From Lewinellaceae bacterium (GTDB lineage: Bacteria > Bacteroidota > Bacteroidia > Chitinophagales > Saprospiraceae), in assembly GCA_020636435.1 (NCBI GenBank), contig JACJXX010000002.1, positions 2,108,001 through 2,172,000 on the forward strand: a DNA stretch of 64,000 nucleotides, in the 5' to 3' direction. The notes below the pieces were generated by a model that was given only the letters and a program-made list of their open reading frames with translations, searched no databases and was not told where the DNA came from. This document shows, one piece after another, positions 43,492 through 52,045 of this stretch; position 1 is the stretch's first letter; every line of letters starts with the position of its first letter. Position numbers and translations under genes: made by a program.

Positions 43492-44301
43492 ATGGCAAAA
43501 CCAAAAAACAAGGATAAGCGCAGTGCCGGCTTTTCTTCAGAAGAGGAAGACAGCCAACCGGTAGGCAAGTCCTGGTTTTTCGGCATAGGCATCAATGATT
43601 ACCAGCACTTTCCTCCCCTGAACAATGCGGTGCGCGACGTTGAATCTATTCTCCAACTACTCCGGGAGCAATACGATATTGATGAAGCCAAGATACTTAC
43701 GGATGGCCAGGCTACCCGGCGTAGTATCCTGCGAAAATTAGAAGAATTATCCAGGAAGGTAAAACCCGACGATAAGCTCCTCATCTATTTTTCTGGCCAC
43801 GGCTACCTTAGCCCCGGTGGCCTGGGCTTCCTCAACGGCCGGCGATGGATGGCGCAAAACCTGAACTACGATGTGGGAGAGGGCTGCTGGTTCTACGAGG
43901 ATGCTCCAAAGAATGGGGAAAAATACGGCCGGCTTTATACCTGGGAGGCGGCAAAAAAGGCTTGCCCGCCGGGTTGGCGGCTGCCGACGGATGAGGAGTG
44001 GCGGGCTTTAGCGATGGCCCATGGAGGACTTTGGGATGGCAGCGACAAGGGCGATCCGAAGAAAGCTTATTCGGCTCTTCTCGAAGGTGGAAGTAGTGGC
44101 TTCGCTGCGCTCCTAGGCGGTTACCGGGGACCCAGTGGCAGTTTCAACAACCTCGGGTCGAGCGGCGGCTACTGGAGCGGGACGGAGAAGGGCACGCAGA
44201 GCGCGTGGTTCTACTTCTTCTACAGCGGCCTCGGCGAGCTGGACCGCGACGCCCTCGATAAGTCGGGCGGTCGCAGTTGCCGCTGTATTCAGGACTCTTG
44301 A
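43492..44301 (+). CDS. minimal caspase-FISUMP fusion lacking the catalytic cysteine (putative DGR target 2)
   Basis: 269 residues from ATG at 43492 (MAKPKNKDKRSAGFSSEEED). Residues about 25-105 are the first half of a caspase fold (WFFGIGINDYQHFPPLNNAVRDV; LLIYFSGHGY with His103). Immediately after the His the chain switches to a FISUMP domain (NGRRWMAQNLNYDVGEG, EKYGRLYTWEAAKKACPPGWRLPTDEEW), so the Cys-bearing half, linker repeats and membrane helix seen in the 714-residue relative are absent. Residues 211-261 are hypervariable. It is probably a soluble, catalytically incomplete protein: decoy, regulator, or the product of a deletion. Confidence 0.83.
   Translation: MAKPKNKDKRSAGFSSEEEDSQPVGKSWFFGIGINDYQHFPPLNNAVRDVESILQLLREQYDIDEAKILTDGQATRRSILRKLEELSRKVKPDDKLLIYFSGHGYLSPGGLGFLNGRRWMAQNLNYDVGEGCWFYEDAPKNGEKYGRLYTWEAAKKACPPGWRLPTDEEWRALAMAHGGLWDGSDKGDPKKAYSALLEGGSSGFAALLGGYRGPSGSFNNLGSSGGYWSGTEKGTQSAWFYFFYSGLGELDRDALDKSGGRSCRCIQDS
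44122..44274 (+). other. variable region 2 (DGR-like) of the minimal caspase-FISUMP gene
   Basis: Gap-free counterpart of 41577-41729. Codon pairs (first copy / this copy) include CTC/AAC, TAC/AGC, GTC/TTC, AAC/CTC, TAC/GAC twice, TTC/CTC, TTC/GGC and TTC/CGC. Upstream of the block the two genes differ freely, including at silent sites, so the block is unusually similar in its frame and unusually changed at chosen codons. Confidence 0.8.
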
Positions 44302-44316
44302 CCATTTGACCATTTG

Positions 44317-44368
44317 ACCCTGTGGAATCCGGCAGAGCCGGAATGCCCGTGGCATTATTCCACAGGGT
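44317..44368. repeat. cruciform-forming inverted repeat after variable region 2
   Basis: ACCCTGTGGAAT (44317-44328) pairs with ATTCCACAGGGT (44357-44368). The inner hairpins are CCGGC-AGA-GCCGG then AATGCC-CGT-GGCATT, the reverse order of the structure at 41796. It begins 15 bp past the stop codon. Confidence 0.88.
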
Positions 44369-44648
44369 TGACTATTTTGGTCTCTATTTTATAAGCACGA
44401 GTATTTTGTCTGCGAAGCAGGCAATTTTTTTTGAATTTTCCCGTTTCCCAATCCTCCGTTCGGTAAGGAGATAATGCCAGCTTGGAAAACGGTCGCCACT
44501 ACCCAATCTTCCTTCGCTCATTCAAAAAGGTGTACTTGGTTCATTCAAAAAGGAGGGTGGATGCCTAAAATGTGAAGCGCCCTTCGAAGGTTGGTGACAT
44601 TCGTCCTATTTAAATTTAAACGCTCAATAGTTGCTGGTTTTCAAGGTT
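44369..44648. other. intergenic region without recognised feature
   Basis: Contains a short duplicated phrase TTCATTCAAAAAGG and no gene, RNA or template-repeat-like sequence that I can see. Confidence 0.4.
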
Positions 44649-45053
44649 TCAATAATTGCCATTTGACACCGGTTGAATGCCTAATTCCTCCATCAGTTCA
44701 TCCAGAGGCACCTTGCGTAGTATAGACAGCTCGACCAGGTGTTCCATACGGCGGGCATTGGCCGATTCAATAGCCTCTGTCAAGTCCAGCAATTCCTGAT
44801 ATTCTTCGCGGGGCAGTTGTTCCGCATCTCTTTGCTCAACCAACTGAAAGAACCGCCGCCACTCTTCGGGCGAAATCCCCAGGTTAATTTGCTGTAGCAA
44901 CTCGGCTTCTCTTTCACGAAGGCCGCCAGGGCCGGGCAGCAGCTTTTCTTCCAGCATGCTGACAATATAGTTGTCGGCATCTTTTCCCGTCCTGGCCGCT
45001 ACTTCCTTGAGTATTTCTTCCAGCTCCGGTGAAAGGTTGATCGTGATCGGCAT
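44649..45053 (-). CDS. ribbon-helix-helix-like antitoxin-type protein (orphan)
   Basis: 134 residues from ATG at 45053 (MPITINLSPELEEILKEVAA), the usual start of ribbon-helix-helix DNA-binding proteins (beta strand TINLS, then two helices). The open frame upstream adds a hydrophobic tail that is probably untranslated. The C-terminal half is acidic and helical (EEWRRFFQLVEQRDAEQLPREEYQELLDLTEAIESANARRMEHLVEL). It looks like the antitoxin half of a PIN- or RelE-type pair, but no toxin gene is adjacent. Confidence 0.65.
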   Translation of the reverse strand: MPITINLSPELEEILKEVAARTGKDADNYIVSMLEEKLLPGPGGLREREAELLQQINLGISPEEWRRFFQLVEQRDAEQLPREEYQELLDLTEAIESANARRMEHLVELSILRKVPLDELMEELGIQPVSNGNY

Positions 45054-45176
45054 AAGCAATAATTTGGCTATCCAAATTAACAAAAAATGCGGATAAAGAA
45101 AATCCGGCTGCCATCTCTTCAAGAAATAGGAACATTTCTATAGAATGGGAGGTTGAATTTTCAACGCATATTGGCA

Positions 45177-45260
45177 GCCCGTAGGCGAGAAGTTGATGTC
45201 ATCCTGGTATGGAAGCTAGACCGGTGGGGACGCTCCCTGGCTAATTTGATCAAAAGGGCT
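45177..45260 (+). pseudogene. serine-recombinase (resolvase) fragment
   Basis: The frame from 45177 reads ARRREVDVILVWKLDRWGRS then LANLIKR, the conserved beta-strand and helix of the resolvase catalytic domain (V.VWKLDR.GRSL). Neither the N-terminal catalytic Ser segment nor the rest is present. It is a relic of a mobile element at the right edge of the accessory island. Confidence 0.75.
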
Positions 45261-45428
45261 GGACGGGGAATTTAAAAACAGTGAACTTGCCTTGGGCGCC
45301 ACTGCGAATTATTCCGCAGGGCATAAAACTCCTTATGCCGGGCCGATTGCTTTCCTTAATATTAAATCCCAGAGAGCTGCAAAAAGCCAAGTGGAAGCGC
45401 CAAGGGTTAACCAGGGATGGCAAACTTA

Positions 45429-48137
45429 TCAAAACCCCGACCTCGCATCAATATTATTTCGATTATACGGTATCTTCAAAAAATCCAGCGTACCCGGCCG
45501 CACCTGTATGTAGAAGCTGTAAGTGCCCCGGGTGGGCTGCCAGTTCATGCCCATTTCCCAGCAGTGGAGGTTGCGGGAGAAGCCCACGGAGGGGTAGGTA
45601 ATGCCTTTGCGGACGAAGTCGTAGCCGAAGTTGCCGATGTTGATGTTCCAGTTGTCGGTCATCTGTATGCTGCCCTGGCAGTTGATGGAGTGGGTGGTGA
45701 TCTTGAAGGTGTCGCGGCCGTCGGGCAGGCCTTCCCAGTCGAAGACCAGGTTGTGGCCGATGCGGAAATTCTCGAACAGGCTGAGGAAGTCGGTCTCTTC
45801 CGGCCCCTTCAATCTGTTTTCTTCTTCGGCCAGCGGGTCTTCGACCACCTTTTCTTCTTCCCCCATAAACAAGGCGCGGATTTTGCCCACGGTGATGTTG
45901 GTGGTGAAGCGAGCCTGGGCGTTCACGAAGCGCAGCAGCTTGCCGTCCCGGTTCCAGGCAAATTCGTTGAGCCGCACCGTGCGGCCTTTGATCACCTCCA
46001 CCACGTAGGGGTCGAACTGGGCGCGCAGGCCGACGGTGGTCAGCCCCTTGGCGAGGCGGGTGGTGCCGCTGATGTTGACCGGGCTGAAGTTGAGGGAGTC
46101 GGCAGCGAAGTTGTAGTTGCCCGAAACGACGATGTTGTCAAAGAGCTTGAGCTTTTTGTCCGTAGAGTCTTTTTTGGAGAAGTATTTGGCCTCGAAGATG
46201 TTGTTGATGCTGTAGCTCATGGCCATCTGCTTGCCGCCGGTGGGCGGGCCGCCGAAAATAGCCCCTTCGAAGATGGAGTACTCCCGCAGGCCGTCGGCGG
46301 TGCTGGAGTCCTGCACCGTGCGGAAGTAACCCAGTTCCGGGATGGTGTAATCGGGGGTGTAACCGAAGGATACACTGGGTTTCATCACGTGGCGGATGCC
46401 CCGCAGCCATCCCTTTTTGAACTGCATGGTGCCGAAAATCTGCGTGTTGAGGCTGATGCTGGCGCTGAATTCCCGAAAGGATTCGAAGCCGGTGGCGAGC
46501 CGTTCGTTGATCTCGCCGTAGGCGGTCGTGTCGTAGGTTTCCAGCCCATTGTTGAAGGTAGTGTCGATCTCCAGCCCCGGGATAAAGTCCTTGCGCAGCG
46601 ATTTGAGGTACCACACCTCGTCGTAGTTGACGCTGGGGTTGAGGTTGAAGTAGCGGAACAGTTTGAAGGACGTCCCGGTATTGACCGAGTGCTGCACGCC
46701 GAACTGGGCGTCTTCCAGGGTTTTTTGGGTGAAAAGGGAGGTGTCTTTCGCTTCGAAGCGGTTGCGGGCGTCGCCCTGGTAGCGCAGGGTGATGGTTTCG
46801 AACCATTTCTCCTTGCCGCTGCGTTCCTGGCGTTTGAACGGGTACAGGGCCTGGGTCTGGAACTTTACGTTGGGGAAGTTGATCGTCACGTTGCGCGTAG
46901 CGGAGTTCTGGCTGTGGCTGAGGCTGGCGTTGAGGTTGATCGGCTTGTCCCTCCAGTTTTTGCTGAAGGCCAGGTTGGAGTTCAACTGGTTGTTGGTGAC
47001 GCTGTTGAAATCGTTGAACACCCGGCTCTGGTAGTTGTTGGTCTGAATGTTGATGGAACCGCCGAAGGTGTTGGTCGGGTGGGCGGAGCGGTCCTGCTGG
47101 TGCGACCAGCGGAAGCGGAAGGACTTGGGCCGGTCGATATTGCCCTCGTTGTCCTCCTGGCGGCGCACGTCGTAGCCGAGGTCGAAATTGCCGTTGTATT
47201 TATAGCGCTTGCGGTACTGGGAAGTGACGTTGACGCCCCAGGTGCCTTTGATGTAGAGGTTGGTCGTGACCGAGAGGTTGAAGTATTCGCCCAGGGGAAA
47301 GAACCAGCCAATGCCTTCCAGGCCGAAGCCCCACTGCGGGGAGTACTGGTAATCTCGGGGGAAGAGCAGGCCGGTGCGGCGCCCCGAAGAGATGGGAAAG
47401 AAGCCGAAGGGCAGCCACAGAGGCGTGGGCACGCCCATGATCTCCAGGTTGGAAGGGCCAACGACCACCAGTTTGTTGGGCACCACCTTTTGCTTGCGGC
47501 TGTGGATGCCGAAGTGCGGGTTGTCGTGAGTACAGGTAGTGAAAATGGCGTCAGAGCTGAAAATAACGTCGTTGCTTTGCTGGGTGCTGTCCTGGGAGGG
47601 GTTGCTCACGAACTTCGACCGGGCGCTGTGCACGACGACGTCGTTTTGCGTCGTTGTTACATCGTAGACGACGCCTTTGCGCGTTTGGAAATTAAAGCGC
47701 ATGCTATCGGCTACAAAGTTCTGGTCGCCGTCGGAGAACTCCGGCAGCCCGGCGGAGCGGCCCAGGCTGTCGGGCAGGCCTTCGGCCGTCACGATATTGG
47801 TCGCCCAGTCGAATATGATGTGGGCCGCCTTGAGGTTGATGGTGGTGTAGGTGACCGAAGCATTGCCGTAGAGGTGGATTTTTTGCCCTTTAATGTCGTA
47901 GATCATGGAGTCCGTGGCGTTGTATTCCACGGGAGCGTCGAGGGAATCCCGGGAGAAAGCCACCTGCCGCAGCGGCGCTGCCAGGCTGTCTGCCCCGGCA
48001 GCGATCGAATCCACCAGCATGCTGTCCGGCTGAACGGGTGGCAGGGTATCCTGCAGGGAGCCCCCGTCCACTTGCGCCGATAGATTCAGCAGCGGCCAGA
48101 TGATGGATACAATTATAATTGGTAACTTTGCTCTCAA
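45429..48137 (-). CDS. lptD: LPS-assembly outer-membrane protein LptD (OstA-type)
   Basis: 902 residues. A signal peptide (MRAKLPIIIVSIIWPLLNLSAQ) is followed by an OstA-like beta-jellyroll (about residues 65-230: YNATDSMIYDIKGQKIHLYG, ITYTTINLKAAHI-type repeats, NFQTRKGVVYDV) and a large beta-barrel (about 250-890; PLWLPFGFFPISSGRRTGLLFP is the characteristic LptD plug/barrel junction). It inserts lipopolysaccharide into the outer leaflet. The gene is divergent from a cell-wall amidase and an MCE-family gene, a neighbourhood conserved in Bacteroidota. Length is normal for the phylum. Confidence 0.9.
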   Translation of the reverse strand: MRAKLPIIIVSIIWPLLNLSAQVDGGSLQDTLPPVQPDSMLVDSIAAGADSLAAPLRQVAFSRDSLDAPVEYNATDSMIYDIKGQKIHLYGNASVTYTTINLKAAHIIFDWATNIVTAEGLPDSLGRSAGLPEFSDGDQNFVADSMRFNFQTRKGVVYDVTTTQNDVVVHSARSKFVSNPSQDSTQQSNDVIFSSDAIFTTCTHDNPHFGIHSRKQKVVPNKLVVVGPSNLEIMGVPTPLWLPFGFFPISSGRRTGLLFPRDYQYSPQWGFGLEGIGWFFPLGEYFNLSVTTNLYIKGTWGVNVTSQYRKRYKYNGNFDLGYDVRRQEDNEGNIDRPKSFRFRWSHQQDRSAHPTNTFGGSINIQTNNYQSRVFNDFNSVTNNQLNSNLAFSKNWRDKPINLNASLSHSQNSATRNVTINFPNVKFQTQALYPFKRQERSGKEKWFETITLRYQGDARNRFEAKDTSLFTQKTLEDAQFGVQHSVNTGTSFKLFRYFNLNPSVNYDEVWYLKSLRKDFIPGLEIDTTFNNGLETYDTTAYGEINERLATGFESFREFSASISLNTQIFGTMQFKKGWLRGIRHVMKPSVSFGYTPDYTIPELGYFRTVQDSSTADGLREYSIFEGAIFGGPPTGGKQMAMSYSINNIFEAKYFSKKDSTDKKLKLFDNIVVSGNYNFAADSLNFSPVNISGTTRLAKGLTTVGLRAQFDPYVVEVIKGRTVRLNEFAWNRDGKLLRFVNAQARFTTNITVGKIRALFMGEEEKVVEDPLAEEENRLKGPEETDFLSLFENFRIGHNLVFDWEGLPDGRDTFKITTHSINCQGSIQMTDNWNINIGNFGYDFVRKGITYPSVGFSRNLHCWEMGMNWQPTRGTYSFYIQVRPGTLDFLKIPYNRNNIDARSGF

Positions 48138-48162
48138 GGATAAATTATCATTAAGTTCTACT

Positions 48163-49611
48163 ATGAAGAAAGCGGTAACCTTCCTACAAACGTTCTTTTT
48201 TTGCCTTTTGCCATTTACTCACAAGGGGTTTAACATTTCGTTATCCTTTCCACCCTCCTTCGCGGGCGGGCCGGCGGCGGCTGGTATGCATAGCCAGGAT
48301 GCAAACACCCCTTTTCCGTCCGCTGCGAAAGTAAGCTTTGACGGCGAAATGGACAAAGTTATCAAAGAAAGGATAACAGAGAAAAAAGATTACAGGATTA
48401 AAACGGTGGTGATTGACCCCGGCCACGGAGGGCACGACCCCGGCTGCCTCGGGGGCAGTTCGCAGGAAAAACACCTGGCTTTGGCCGTCGGCCAGGCATT
48501 GGCCCGGGCCATGGTAGCCCGTTTCCCCGACGTTCGGGTGATCATGACCCGCAACGAGGACGTGTTCATCCCGCTTTACGAACGCGCCGCCATTGCCAAT
48601 CACAACGAGGCCGACCTGTTTATCTCCATCCACTGCAATTTCATGCCCGGCTCGGCAGCCACTCACGGCACAGAAACCTACGTTATGGGCCTGCATACCG
48701 CCGAGCACAACCTGAAAGTGGCCAAGCGGGAGAACGCGGCCATCCTCCTGGAGGACAATTACCAGCGCAATTACGATTACGACCCCAATTCCCCGGAAGG
48801 GCACATCATGCTGAGCATGTTTCAGAATGCCTACCTGGAACAAAGCATCCTTTTTGCCGAACGGGTGGAAGCCAAATTTCACCACCGGGCCCAGCTCAAA
48901 AGCCGGGGCGTGAAGCAGGCCGGTTTCGTGGTGCTGAAGGAAACGGCCATGCCCAGCGTACTGGTCGAAACGGGCTTTCTGAGCAATCAGGAGGAAGAGG
49001 AATTTTTAAAGACGGAGGCCGGGCAGTTGTCTGTGGCCGGGGCCATCCTGGCCGCGTTTGAAGAGTATAAGGATATTGTCGAAAACGGCAAATACCCGGA
49101 ATTTGCCATGGCGGAGCTTCCATCCTATTCTTATGCTGAGCCGGAAGAGCGTTCCACTTACCAGCCCGCTGTGAAAGCCAGAGCGGAGCCTTCCCCTTCC
49201 CGTCCTGGAGAATACGAGCGCGCCGCCCGCCCGGCGGAGCCGTATCCCCAACCCAAGGCAGCCCCGCTTCAGTACGATTACGGCGAGGCCGGCGGAAAAG
49301 GCGGGGGCATTCCTTCTTCGGCAGCTTCCTCCAGCTCTGATAATATTCAATTCAACGTCCAGTTGGCGGCCTCCTCGAAGCCATTGGACACCAGCCCCGG
49401 CAAATGGCGCAATACCGGTTACCTGATTGAAGTGGTCAATGAAGATCGGCTCTTTAAGTACCAGGCCCGGAATTTTACCACCCTTCAGCAGGCTTTCGAA
49501 GCCCGCCTGCTCCTCCAGGCACGGGGCTTCCCCGATGCGTTCATCGTCGCCTACAAGGACGGCCGGCGCATTTCGGTCGAGCAAGCCAAGCGGGAGTTGG
49601 GAATCCCCTGA
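48163..49611 (+). CDS. N-acetylmuramoyl-L-alanine amidase (Amidase_3)
   Basis: 482 residues from ATG at 48163 (MKKAVTFLQTFFFCLLPFTH, signal peptide). The zinc amidase domain (about 75-305) has VVIDPGHGGHDPGCLG (zinc His), the zinc Glu in FIPLYERAAIAN, SIHCNFM (zinc His), and the catalytic Glu in PSVLVETGFLSN. A Pro/Glu-rich linker follows. The C-terminal about 90 residues (NIQFNVQLAASSKPLD...QQAFEARLLLQARGFPDAFIVAYKDG) resemble a SPOR peptidoglycan-binding domain. It cleaves the lactyl-peptide bond during cell separation. Only 25 bp separate its start from that of lptD. Confidence 0.93.
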   Translation: MKKAVTFLQTFFFCLLPFTHKGFNISLSFPPSFAGGPAAAGMHSQDANTPFPSAAKVSFDGEMDKVIKERITEKKDYRIKTVVIDPGHGGHDPGCLGGSSQEKHLALAVGQALARAMVARFPDVRVIMTRNEDVFIPLYERAAIANHNEADLFISIHCNFMPGSAATHGTETYVMGLHTAEHNLKVAKRENAAILLEDNYQRNYDYDPNSPEGHIMLSMFQNAYLEQSILFAERVEAKFHHRAQLKSRGVKQAGFVVLKETAMPSVLVETGFLSNQEEEEFLKTEAGQLSVAGAILAAFEEYKDIVENGKYPEFAMAELPSYSYAEPEERSTYQPAVKARAEPSPSRPGEYERAARPAEPYPQPKAAPLQYDYGEAGGKGGGIPSSAASSSSDNIQFNVQLAASSKPLDTSPGKWRNTGYLIEVVNEDRLFKYQARNFTTLQQAFEARLLLQARGFPDAFIVAYKDGRRISVEQAKRELGIP

Positions 49612-49719
49612 GCGAAAGCATCAACCAAATCTCCAGCCGGCGTGTTGTAGTGGAGGCTCGCATTGTTGTAAAGCAAAAGAGGCACAAAATTATCCAGCGG
49701 ATACTTTATGCTGATCCCT

Positions 49720-49753
49720 TTTGGTGGCGGTATTGTCCTTTTTTTTACCTTTG
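49720..49753 (+). promoter_or_regulatory. Bacteroidota-type promoter of the MCE gene
   Basis: TTTG (49720-49723), a 22-nt spacer and TACCTTTG (49746-49753) fit the -33/-7 consensus. The predicted leader of about 70 nt contains a decayed fold-back fragment (49763-49800). Confidence 0.55.
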
Positions 49754-49762
49754 CGGCGCTTA

Positions 49763-49800
49763 AAGCTTGTTGGGTTCCATTCCTGATGATGAAATTGAAC
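49763..49800 (+). repeat. decayed fragment of a fold-back element in the MCE leader
   Basis: AGCTTGTTGGG and, 12 bp on, TGATGAAATTGA match in order the reverse-complement end of element copy 2 (35756-35919). The core and second arm are missing. Confidence 0.5.
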
Positions 49801-49832
49801 AGTTCCAGGCAAGTTTTTAAACCCGATACACC

Positions 49833-50864
49833 ATGTCAAACGAAGTAAAGGTAGGTATTCTGGCGGTGGTTGCCATCGCCCTTTCTATTTGGGGCTATAA
49901 GTTTATCAGGGGCAAAAACGTCCTGCTCAAAGCCAATACCTATAAAGTGTACTATCCCAGAGTAGACCGCATGCAGGTCGGTACCCAGATTTTCATCAAT
50001 GGAGTCGAAGTAGGAAACGTCGCCAGCGTCAACCTGCTCAATGATGTGGACCGGACGGTTGAAGTCATCCTCGATCTCAAGCCGGGCATGGAAATTCCCA
50101 AAAATACTAAAGCAGTCATCGTTTCCACCGGCTTCATGGGAGGCAAGGCCATCATGCTGGAGTATCCCCGGCCTTGTTCCGGCGATGATTGCGCCCGAAG
50201 CGGCGACGTGCTGGAGGGCGAGATTCGGGGCCTGCTGGGTTCTATGGTCGGAGAGGATAATGTGGCGCAATACATGGATATTGTCAAGAAAGGGCTGGAG
50301 GATGTGATCGACACGCTGAATGCCGCTTTGCTGGAAGACCCGGATTCCCCGCTGGGCAAGAGCATGAAAAACCTGGAATCTACCCTGGCCAACCTCAATT
50401 CCGCCACTGGACAGTTGGACGGGCTCCTGCGCTCTTCCTCCGGCAGTATCGAAGGAACCCTGGACAACCTCAATGGCATCACCGGCAACCTGCAGCGCAA
50501 CAACGATAAGATCAACAGCATACTCGGCAACGCCGACTCGCTGAGCAGCCAGCTCGTAGCCGCTGACCTGGAGAAGACGCTCCGGGAAGTCAATGAAGCC
50601 ATTGCCGGCCTGAAGACCACGCTTCAGTCTGCCGATACTGCACTCGACGGCTTTTCCGGCGTGATGGGCAAGATCAGGAACGGCGAAGGCTCTTTGGGCA
50701 AGTTGATGTCGGACGAGGAATTGTACAACAACATCAACGAATTGAGCCACCGCGCCGATTCCCTGATCAATGATTTCCAGGGCCGCCCCTACCGCTATAT
50801 GCCGTTCAAAAGCCGCAGTAAAGTGAAGAAGTTCGACCGGAAGGATGCGGTGGAGGGGCAGTGA
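49833..50864 (+). CDS. MCE-family (MlaD-like) lipid-transport substrate-binding protein
   Basis: 343 residues. One N-terminal membrane helix (VGILAVVAIALSIWGYKFI) is followed by the MCE beta-barrel (about 40-120: YYPRVDRMQVGTQIFINGVEVGNVASV..; MEIPKNTKAVIVSTGFMGGKAIMLE) and a long helical coiled region with Asn/Leu-rich repeats (NLNSATGQLDGLLRSSSGSI; NLNGITGNLQRNNDKINSIL). MlaD-type proteins form hexameric rings that hand phospholipids between inner and outer membranes. It follows the amidase gene on the same strand, as is usual in the phylum. ATPase and permease partners are not in the window. Confidence 0.92.
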   Translation: MSNEVKVGILAVVAIALSIWGYKFIRGKNVLLKANTYKVYYPRVDRMQVGTQIFINGVEVGNVASVNLLNDVDRTVEVILDLKPGMEIPKNTKAVIVSTGFMGGKAIMLEYPRPCSGDDCARSGDVLEGEIRGLLGSMVGEDNVAQYMDIVKKGLEDVIDTLNAALLEDPDSPLGKSMKNLESTLANLNSATGQLDGLLRSSSGSIEGTLDNLNGITGNLQRNNDKINSILGNADSLSSQLVAADLEKTLREVNEAIAGLKTTLQSADTALDGFSGVMGKIRNGEGSLGKLMSDEELYNNINELSHRADSLINDFQGRPYRYMPFKSRSKVKKFDRKDAVEGQ

Positions 50865-51002
50865 GGGGAGTTGGATGGTTAAATTGTTGGATGGCTGGCT
50901 GGATGGCTGGATCGTTAGCAATACAGCCATATAACAATAGCCTTTAGCCCCGCCCAGCCAACAATACAACCATAGCCTGAGCACTGACGTAGCCACCCCC
51001 CC

Positions 51003-52016
51003 TCAAATCACATTCACCTCCATTTCCAGCCAAATCCCAAACATTTCTTCCACCGACAGCCGGATTTGCTGCGCCAGGTTGAGAATATCCTTTCCGGTGG
51101 CCCGGCCGTGATTGACCAGCACCAGGGCCTGTTTTTCATAGCAGCCTGCATCTCCCAGGCGTTTGCCTTTCCATCCCGCCTGTTCGATGAGCCAGCCGGC
51201 GGGAATTTTTACCCAGCCTTCTCCGGTGGGGTAGGAGGGCATCTCCCGGTAGTCTTGTTGGAGTTCTTCGTAGCGGCCCCGGGGCAGTTCCGGGTTTTTG
51301 AAAAAGCTGCCGGAATTGCCCAATACGGCCGGGTCGGGCAGTTTGCTGGACCGGATGGCGATCACCGCCCGGCTGACGTCATGGATGGTGGGCGCCGCGA
51401 TGCCTTGCGCTTCCAGCGTTTCCCGGATGGCCCCGTAGGAGGTATTGAGCCGGTGGTTGGCGGTAGTGAGCTCCAGAGTGATGCGGGTGATGCAGTATTG
51501 GCCTTTGAGTTCCCGTTTGAAGATGCTGTCGCGGTAGCCGAAGCGGCAGGCTGTTTTGCCGAAGGAATGGATGGCGCCGGTATCCAGGTCGACGGCTTCC
51601 AGGCTGGAAAAAACATCCTGGATTTCCACCCCATAAGCCCCGATGTTCTGTATAGGGGCGGCCCCGGCAGTGCCGGGGATGAGAGAGAGGTTTTCGATGC
51701 CGCCCAGCTCGTGGCTCAGGCACCAGAGCACGAAATCATGCCAGTTTTCCCCTCCTCCCGCCGATACGCGGGCGCTTCCGCCTTTTCCGTCGGCCATGGC
51801 CCTTTCTCTGATGCTGTTTTTGATGACGAGCCGCTCGGCCTCCCCCGTGAGCAGGATGTTGCTGCCGCCGCCGAGGATGAAAGGCCTGCCGCCCTGCCAT
51901 AGCCGAAGCGCCTCCTGCAATTCTCCGGCGCTGTGTATTTCGACGAAATGGCGGGCCCTGGCTTCTATGCCAAAGGTATTGTAAGCTCTGAGCGAAACGT
52001 TTTCCTGAATCTTCAT
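51003..52016 (-). CDS. murB: UDP-N-acetylenolpyruvoylglucosamine reductase
   Basis: 337 residues from ATG at 52016 (MKIQENVSLRAYNTFGIEAR). The frame is open far upstream, but only through a repeat element. The FAD-binding segment is FILGGGSNILL; the substrate and FAD regions are SLIPGTAGAAPIQNIGAYGVEI and FGYRDSIFKREL; the proton-donating Ser lies in GNSGSFFKNPEL. It makes UDP-MurNAc for peptidoglycan synthesis using NADPH. The YRDS-containing type I form is indicated. It stands alone between the MCE gene and a membrane protein. Confidence 0.96.
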   Translation of the reverse strand: MKIQENVSLRAYNTFGIEARARHFVEIHSAGELQEALRLWQGGRPFILGGGSNILLTGEAERLVIKNSIRERAMADGKGGSARVSAGGGENWHDFVLWCLSHELGGIENLSLIPGTAGAAPIQNIGAYGVEIQDVFSSLEAVDLDTGAIHSFGKTACRFGYRDSIFKRELKGQYCITRITLELTTANHRLNTSYGAIRETLEAQGIAAPTIHDVSRAVIAIRSSKLPDPAVLGNSGSFFKNPELPRGRYEELQQDYREMPSYPTGEGWVKIPAGWLIEQAGWKGKRLGDAGCYEKQALVLVNHGRATGKDILNLAQQIRLSVEEMFGIWLEMEVNVI

Positions 52017-52045
52017 GTACAGTAATTGTGAGGCAAAATAACTAA

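Noticed and set aside
45417..48083. 888-residue plus-strand ORF opposite lptD
   Set aside because: Antisense shadow with Val/Gly/Glu-biased composition; the minus strand encodes a full LptD with signal peptide.
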